64,000 nucleotides of DNA from the NCBI GenBank assembly GCA_018894105.1, contig CM032121.1:19316730-19380729 (forward strand), in the 5' to 3' direction. Shown in pieces: positions 58,211 through 64,000 of the stretch. The stretch is from Jacaranda mimosifolia. Taxonomy: Eukaryota > Streptophyta > Magnoliopsida > Lamiales > Bignoniaceae. Every line of letters starts with the position of its first letter. The stretch's first letter is position 1. The notes beneath the pieces are model-generated. The model did no database searches and was not told the DNA's origin. It saw only the letters and a list, made by a program, of their open reading frames with translations. Both the position numbers and the translations under genes were made by a program.

Positions 58211-59411
58211 TAGGGGTGGCAATTCGGGTGGGTCGGGTGGATTTAGATTGGGTTGAAGTATGGGGTACAACATTAATTTTCACAACTCGAATGCAACTTA
58301 ACCTAATGACAACCTGAAAGTGCTCAACCCTAACCCAACCTGATTTGTATCAGGTCAGATTTGGGTCGACTTGATTTTTAAAATAGTTATTTTGAATATT
58401 TGTTTTAATTTTTAGAAACTTTTTTGGTATTTTTATTTTTTAATTTTATCTATTTTTAATTATTAATAAATTGAAATAGGAGTAATGAGTTCTCATTATA
58501 ACTTCACAAATGCACTCAAATAATTTCAATTGAACCACATAATATATTGATTTTTAGAACTTTTGTTCCTTTCATTTTCTAGTATCTATCAACATTATAA
58601 AAATATTGAAATCACAAAGTGTCTTATTTTTAAAAATATAATATTTTTCAAGTTTTACTCACCCACTCTTTTTAATTTTTCGATTAAATTGTCTCTTTTA
58701 ACTTTTTAAAACTAATGTCATTATTTTTTAATTTTATATTGATTCAATTAAGCAACACATAAATCAATAAAAATATATCATCAAGCAAATAAGTAAACAA
58801 ATATTTTAATTACACACATAATTTATTATAAAAACTTGATTAAATCTTTTGAATTTTTCATAACCTATTAACAGAAAGTTCTTATGTATTTATATATACA
58901 AAATCTTGTATTGTATAAGACCTAAGAAAATCTTTTAGGACAATTCAGTAGTTACATCAACTATTTGTGGTACAATTTTCATGTCCATTTGAATACAAAA
59001 TTAACAATTATAAGTAATTTAAAATTATAGTAATCCATCTTATATGGTTGTTAAATAAATAAGACCGAAAAATGCTAAAGAAGTAATTTTGATATTGCTA
59101 AAGTTCAAATTTTCAAGCTTTATTTTGTTATTTTATATTTTTACTCCCCAAAAAATTTAAATTTTATTTCTTTAATTTGGATTGGGTCGAGATGGTTTAG
59201 GTGGGTTCGGGCTGTCGTATGGCCCACAATCAAATTTCGGGTTGTTTGTGTAACTTGAAATTCAACCCAACCCAACCTAACCCATTTTCTTCAGGTTCTT
59301 ATTCGTGTTGACCTTATTGGACCTAGATCCAAAATGAGTCAACCCAAACCCAATTTTTTCATATCGAACTCGTATAAAGTTATCGTATCGTGTTGAAAAT
59401 TGCCACTCCTA
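58211..59411. mobile_element. hAT element, non-autonomous, 1.2 kb
   Basis: Ends are TAGGGGTGGCAATTCGGG and, on the minus strand, TAGGAGTGGCAATTTTCAAC. A perfect 8-bp target duplication AGTTTACC is at 58203-58210 and 59412-59419. Subterminal GGGTCGGGT, CAACCCAACC and AACCCAACCTAACCC motifs are repeated. The core is AT-rich without a transposase. The left 250 bp are related to 13040-13312. Confidence 0.97.
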
Positions 59412-59419
59412 AGTTTACC

Positions 59420-59835
59420 TATTATTGCCTTTATTTCCATATCTTCATCCGTCCCCATTAATCATTAAGAATTGTTCATAAAATTTTCTATTATTTACTG
59501 TGAACTCATCTTGCTTAATTTTTCTAATCTATGAATAAAATAATCAAGAACAAACCTATATTATAGAGCATTTTTTCAATTTAAAATATTTCACATTTTC
59601 AATCAAATTAATAAACGTTGACCCACTACTTGCTATACTTATTCTGTGCAAAAGTATCCTACCTAATTCACAAATTTGTGAAAATACTCAACTTTTATGT
59701 TTGAAAAAAGTTTCATTAGATAATTTCAAATAGTTGGCATGTTCACTTGCATATGGACTCGAGAAAAATCTAGTTTTGCAATGTGTGTAATTTCCGTATA
59801 CTCTTTTCTAGTCTAGCTATTTCCATCTAGCGGTT
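59420..59835. other. spacer before the Tat retrotransposon
   Basis: AT-rich DNA; no feature seen. Retrotransposon coding similarity begins abruptly near 59830, so the Tat element is 5'-truncated here. Confidence 0.4.
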
Positions 59836-60042
59836 GTGTCAACATATCATTTGAAAATGAAATTTCTGACCATGGCAGGAATATGGGAGGTCCGGTGTGA
59901 TCAGAAAGCTGGGAGGGTATGTTACAACATCTCGTTAACAAGAACAAGGCGAGAGCAAAATGAAAGTAGGAGCATTAGAATTGAGGCGGGTCAGCAATTA
60001 GAACTACCTGCAAGTGTCGAATAGAAAGACAATAAGAGGAGA
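59836..60042 (+). pseudogene. Tat-lineage protease-RT spacer, 5'-truncated
   Basis: The frame reads [20 protein letters not shown], then [13 protein letters not shown]. This block follows the protease in Tat-lineage (Retand/Ogre-like) gypsy polyproteins. Nothing upstream (gag, protease active site) is present. Confidence 0.75.
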
Positions 60043-61235
60043 ATGATGGAGCCTTTCGATCACCGACAGGTAGAGCTCCGACCTGGGGACCCGAGTAAAA
60101 CCACGAGGATAGGTACGCAAATGGGTACCAAATCAGAAATCTTAATGATAGAATTTCTCAGAGAGAATGTGGACATCTTCGCATGGGGACTGGCTGATTT
60201 TAAGGGCATAGACCCGAATTCATCGTCCATAACCTCAATGTGGATCCCAATGCTCGACCTATTAGACAAAAAAAACGTAACTTTGGCGCTGAAAGAAACA
60301 AGGTAATGGAAGAAGAGGTCAGGAAGTTATTGGAGGCAGGCTTTATTGTAGAGGTACAATTCACTAAATGGTTATCAAATGTTGTAGTGGTCCCCAAGAT
60401 AAGTGGGAGGTAGAGAATGTGCACAGATTACACAGATCTAAACAAAGCATGTCCCAAGGATTCTTACCCTCTGCCGAGGATAGACGCGCTGGTGGACTCT
60501 ACAGCGGGATGCGCCATGTTAAGCATGATGGACGCATACTAAGGCTACCACCAAATACATATGGATCCTAAAGACATGGATAAAATGGCCTTTATGGTTG
60601 AGAACGGGGTATATTGTTATCGAGTCATGCCATTCGGTTTGAAAAATACAGGTGCAACGTACTAGCAACTTGTAAACAAAATATTCAGAGGTCAGATAGG
60701 TTGTACTATGGAGGTCTATGTGGATGACCTGTTAGTCAAAAATGCCCGAGAGGAAGAACACGTGGAGCATCTGAAAGAGGCTTTCGACATCATGCGACGT
60801 TACGGACTGAAGCTGAACCTCGCGAAATGTACTTTTGGAGCTAGATGGGGGAAGTTTTTGGGATATATGGTTACCAAAAGAGGAATAGAAGCCAACCCTG
60901 AAAAGATAGAAGCTATCCTGAAAATGCTATAGCCCAAAAGTGCGGGGGAAGTACAAGAGTTGGCAGGTCGGATGGTGGCACTGGGAAGGTTCATAGCATA
61001 TCTGGTAGAAAGAGGGTTGCCTTTCTTCAAAACTCCGAGGAACCTTAGGGAGTTCACCTGGACGGCGGAGTGTGAGAGGGTGTTTCAAGATCTGAAAAAG
61101 TATCTTGGCTCTCCGCCCCTCTTGGAGAAACCATTTGCGGGCGCGGTACTGTATTTATACATGTCACTGTCTGCAGAGGTTGTTAGCTTGGTGTTGTCAA
61201 AGGCTGTGAGGAAACATCATAAGGCGATGTATTAA
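60043..61235 (+). pseudogene. Tat-lineage reverse transcriptase, frameshifted
   Basis: The first frame (60043-60306) has EILMIEFLRENVDIFAWGLA and DFKGIDP, the entry to RT in Tat elements. Frameshifted blocks then give CTDYTDLNKACPKDSYPLPR, DAL, and a GYHQIHMDPKDMDK-like segment. The 60708-60932 frame carries EVYVDDLLVKNA (active-site YVDD), LAKCTFGARWGKFLGYMVT and RGIEANPEKIEAI. The RT-RNase H connection (ALGRFIAYLVERGLPFFKT, CERVFQDLKKYLGSPPLL) runs to 61235. At least four frame changes or stops separate these parts. Confidence 0.92.
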
Positions 61236-61244
61236 ATTAGCCGG

Positions 61245-61565
61245 GTGTTGCAGGGGGTAGAGAAGAGATACACTGAGATGGAGAGGTTTGCATTAGCATT
61301 GGTCATAACGGCTAGGAAGTTAAGACCTTATTTCCAAGCCCATCACATAGTAGTTCTGACCAGCCAACCCCTGAAAGAGATGCTGCAGAAGCCCGACCTG
61401 TCTGGGAGGTTAGTCAAATGGGCCGTAGAGTTGAGCGAATTCTCCATAGAATTCCAGAATAGGACAGACATGAAGGCGCAGGTGCTGGCTGACTTCCTGA
61501 CAGAGATAGGGGAAGAGAAGGTCGAGCAACCTCTCGAGGTGAATATTTTAGAGACAAGTCGGTAG
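61245..61565 (+). pseudogene. Tat-lineage RNase H domain
   Basis: A 106-codon frame with VEKRYTEMERFALALVITAR, LRPYFQAHHIVVLTSQPL and LVKWAVELSEFSIEF, followed by AQVLADFLTE. It directly follows the RT-connection frame after a stop at 61233, as in the normal polyprotein. Confidence 0.92.
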
Positions 61566-62042
61566 ATGGTGCATGTCGATGGATCATCGATGTCCCGACG
61601 AGGAGGTTCTGGAGTGTGGTTTCGGAGCCCTTCGGGTGATGAACTAGATTTTGCTTTGAAATTGCAGTTTCAAGTAGCAAACAATGAAGCGGAATACGAG
61701 GCTGTTATAGCTGCACTGAGAATGGCGAAAGAAATGCAGATCAAGGACCCCATTATATACATGGACTCCCAACTTATAGCAAACCAGTTTGATAGCACAT
61801 ATGAAGCAAGAGAAGAAACCATGAAGAAGTATTTAGAAAAAGTAAGAGTTCTAGTTGGGCAGATGGAAAGGGTGCAGATGGTGCAGATACCAAGGACTGA
61901 AAATGAGAGAGCTGATTTTTTTTCAAAATTCGCTAACATGATCAGTGGGTTAAGAACTAGAAAGGTAACGATAGTTACAATAGAAGACCCACTATTTGCG
62001 ATCAGAAAACCTCTGGAAAAGAAGTTATGGCCACGGAGGTAG
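61566..62042 (+). pseudogene. second (archaeal-type) RNase H of the Tat element
   Basis: A 158-codon open frame. It has VHVDGSSMSRRGGSGVWF (catalytic Asp in VDGS), NNEAEYEAVIAALRMAKEM (catalytic Glu), IYMDSQLIANQF (Asp) and IPRTENERADFFSKFAN (final acidic residue in NERAD). A second, archaeal-type RNase H between the first RNase H and integrase is a recognised mark of the Tat lineage of plant Ty3/gypsy elements, so it fixes the lineage. All acidic positions are kept, although a TAG separates it from the upstream domain. Confidence 0.9.
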
Positions 62043-62052
62043 ATAGGTCGGA

Positions 62053-63267
62053 GGGTAATAAGTGGAAGTCAGAGATCATGTCCTATCTGAAGGACGGGAC
62101 CTTGACAAAGGAATCGGCAGCGGCAAGGAGAATCCAGAGGCAGGCCTCGAGGTTCACGATGTGGAAAGATGAATTATATAAGAAGTCATACGGAGGGCTG
62201 CTTTTGAGATGCCTTGAGGCAAGCCAAATAGAGTATGTCCTAAGAGAAATACATGAAGGAAGTTATGGCAACCATTCGGAAGGTTGAGCTTTAGCCCAAA
62301 AGGTTGTCCGACAGGGATACTTCTGGCCAACACTAGTTAAAGACGCCATCGAATTCGTCAAGAGGTGCAAGGAGTGTCAACTATATGCCAATTTGATCCA
62401 CAAACCCGGCGCAGAATTGAAATCAATAGCTATCACCTACCCGTTCGATATGTGGGGAATATATATATCGTTGGGTCATTTCCTCCTGTAAGAGGTCAAA
62501 AAAGGTTTGTCATTGTCGCCGTGGAGTATTTTAGTAAGTGGGTCGAGGCAGAAGCCGTGGTTAAGATATCAGAAACAAAGGTCATCAACTTCTTGTGGAA
62601 AAATATTGTGTTTCATTTTGGGATACCCAGGATCCTCATCTCGGACAATGGAGCACAGTTTCATGGTAAAAAGAATTTGGATTGGTGCAAAGAGATGAAT
62701 ATACAGTAGAACTTCACATATGTAGGGCACCCCCAGGCCAAGGTCCAAACAGAGAAGACAAATCAAACCCTCTTGGACAACTTGAAAAAGAGGTTAGATG
62801 GTGCGAAAGGCGCATGGGTAGATGAGCTACCAGGGGTGTTATGGGCATATCGGACAACCCCAAGGGTTCCAATGGGTGAGACACCGTTCAATTTGGTTTG
62901 TGGGTCGAAAACAGTTATTCCCGCGGAAATTGGGATAGAGACCCTCAGAGTTCGTGAATTCGACCATGAAGGCAACATCGAGGACAGAGTGTTCGACTTA
63001 GATGTAATTCAGGAAGCTCGAGACATGGCGGCAAGGAGAATGATGCTACAGAAAAGACAGATGGCAAGAGCTTATAACAAGAATGTGAAGGTAAGGAATA
63101 TGGAGATGGGAGACTTGGTTATAAAGAAAGTCAAAGTATCCCAACATGTGGGCAAACTAGATCCGAATTGGGAAGGACCTTTCAAGGTTGTGCAGATAAC
63201 AAAGAATGGAGCAAACAAGCTACAAACACCTGATGGGAAAGAGCTTCCCCAACCATGGGGAATATAG
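62053..63267 (+). pseudogene. Tat-lineage integrase, catalytic Asp changed
   Basis: N-terminal blocks (EIHEGSYGNHSEG, stop, ALAQKVVRQGYFWPTLV, FVKRCKECQ) give the HHCC zinc-binding part. In the core, the expected GxDIVGxxPP block reads WGIYI, then after a one-base frame change in an ATATATAT run, VGSFPP; the first catalytic Asp is Tyr. VAVEYFSKWVEAEA, ISDNGAQFHG (second Asp) and the EKTNQTLL region (Glu) follow. The C-terminal 164-codon frame (62773-63267) has WAYRTTPRVPMGETPFNLV, MGDLVIKKV and GKLDPNWEGPFKV and is intact to TAG. Confidence 0.92.
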
Positions 63268-63423
63268 AATCTAAAAAAGTTTTATGCTTGAACATGTTGT
63301 TCTATTTTGTGTTTTTGGAATCACTATGTGACTTGTATTACAACCTTCTATTTGTAAGACTGGCATGAGTATATATAAGTCACTATCTTTTCTCTTCAGT
63401 TATTGTGACAGGTCATGTAATAC
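63268..63423 (+). other. Tat element, DNA just after integrase
   Basis: Noncoding sequence linking the integrase stop to the tandem array. No feature seen. Confidence 0.5.
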
Positions 63424-63690
63424 GAGATGGCCTGGAAAAGGTCGAATAGCCTGCAACTACCTCTAAAAACAAAAAGACTTGGAAAAGGTTGAGTGGCCTG
63501 GAAAAGGTTGAATGGCCCGCAACTACCTCTAAAAACAAAAAGACCTGGAACAGGTCGAGTGACCTGAAAAAGGTCAAGTAACCCACAACTACCTCTAAAC
63601 GCAAAGACCTGGAAAAGGTTGAGTGATCTGGAAAATGTTGAATGACCCACAACTACCTTTAAAAATAAAGACCTGGAAAAGGTCGAGAAG
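63424..63690. repeat. 65-bp tandem repeat, about four copies, 3' of integrase
   Basis: CAACTACCTCTAAA recurs at about 63454, 63519, 63586 and 63650, each preceded by CCTGGAAAAGGT(C/T)GAGTGG-type blocks. Tandem arrays in the long 3' region are common in Tat/Ogre-type elements. Two long minus-strand open frames across the array are repeat artefacts. Confidence 0.85.
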
Positions 63691-64000
63691 TCTACAGCAG
63701 CACGATGTGTACATAAATATAAGGACCGTGTTTCATGATATCCATTCATACTTCAAACCAAGAAGGTAAAAAAGGTCGCAAGGCAAACGAAAACATTCAA
63801 ACCAAAAATAGGGTTTTCATTCAATGTTTCGTAGTAACAGTAGCTGCATACATAGCAAAATAAGAAACAAAACAAATTGACCATTTGTACAATTATCCTA
63901 TCAATCTAGGTCGACACGCTAAATATTGAATCAAAAAGATAGAAAGTCCTGAGATCGGGATTATGGTGCAGAAACCACACTTGAGGGACCAGCTTCTGAA
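63691..64000 (+). other. 3' untranslated region of the Tat element
   Basis: Continues beyond the window. No LTR start or polypurine tract could be identified before the edge. Confidence 0.5.

Noticed and set aside
63396..63749. Minus-strand open frames rich in STFSRSL repeats
   Set aside because: Repeat artefact of the 65-bp array; the element reads on the plus strand.
1..64000. tRNA, rRNA or other structured RNA genes
   Set aside because: No conserved tRNA A/B box pair with cloverleaf or rRNA sequence was recognised by eye; a tRNAscan-SE and Infernal run would settle it.

Overview
This is a gene-poor, AT-rich stretch of a plant nuclear genome, most likely a dicot. Nearly all of it is transposable elements inserted into one another. 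The plant assignment rests on the element families: CACTA elements with PTTA/TNPA-type transposases, Ty1/copia and Ty3/gypsy-Tat pols, and a Helitron with a separate RPA-like gene. It is also supported by captured pectinesterase and SLC35F-type gene pieces with plant-style introns. I could not identify the species.

Layout. 1-2814: minus-strand Ty3/gypsy RT/RNase H remnant split by a 2.3 kb CACTA element (460-2757, target duplication AGT). 2815-10048: old LTR-like DNA split by a 5 kb CACTA element (3270-8258, AGA) that carries a decayed transposase and a pectinesterase exon. 10049-14549: a third CACTA element (ATT) with two tandem-repeat tracts and an older hAT piece. 14553-24456: noncoding retroelement DNA with a 115-130 bp tandem array. 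It ends in an LTR (17119-24456) that is itself split by a Ty1/copia element (17251-23867, TGTAA). 24457-27241: the only stretch that looks like ordinary host DNA. It holds the one convincing intact gene, a minus-strand 202-aa protein at 26052-26660.

27242-41840: remains of a fourth CACTA-type element, interrupted twice. The first interruption is a complete CACTA element (27342-33180, GGA) with a 191-bp tandem array and a hAT MITE (GTCTAGGA). The second is a 6.7 kb element with long MULE-like inverted repeats (34030-40706) that holds a solo LTR (AAGCC). 41880-42275: a captured SLC35F/EamA transporter fragment. About 42276-54678: a decayed autonomous Helitron with Rep, Pif1-type helicase and RPA-like gene, its helicase split by a solo LTR (46630-48834). 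54679-58202: AT-rich DNA without genes. 58211-59411: a hAT element (AGTTTACC). 59836-64000: a frameshifted plus-strand Tat-lineage Ty3/gypsy polyprotein followed by a 65-bp tandem array.

No gene network operates here. Apart from the 26052-26660 gene and possibly a short exon near 25313-25445, the coding sequence is transposon-derived or captured and mostly broken. The strongest results are the element boundaries fixed by matching target duplications, two gene captures, tandem arrays carried inside three CACTA elements (the 191-bp dimeric array is the most striking), and two internal duplications in the Helitron RPA-like gene.
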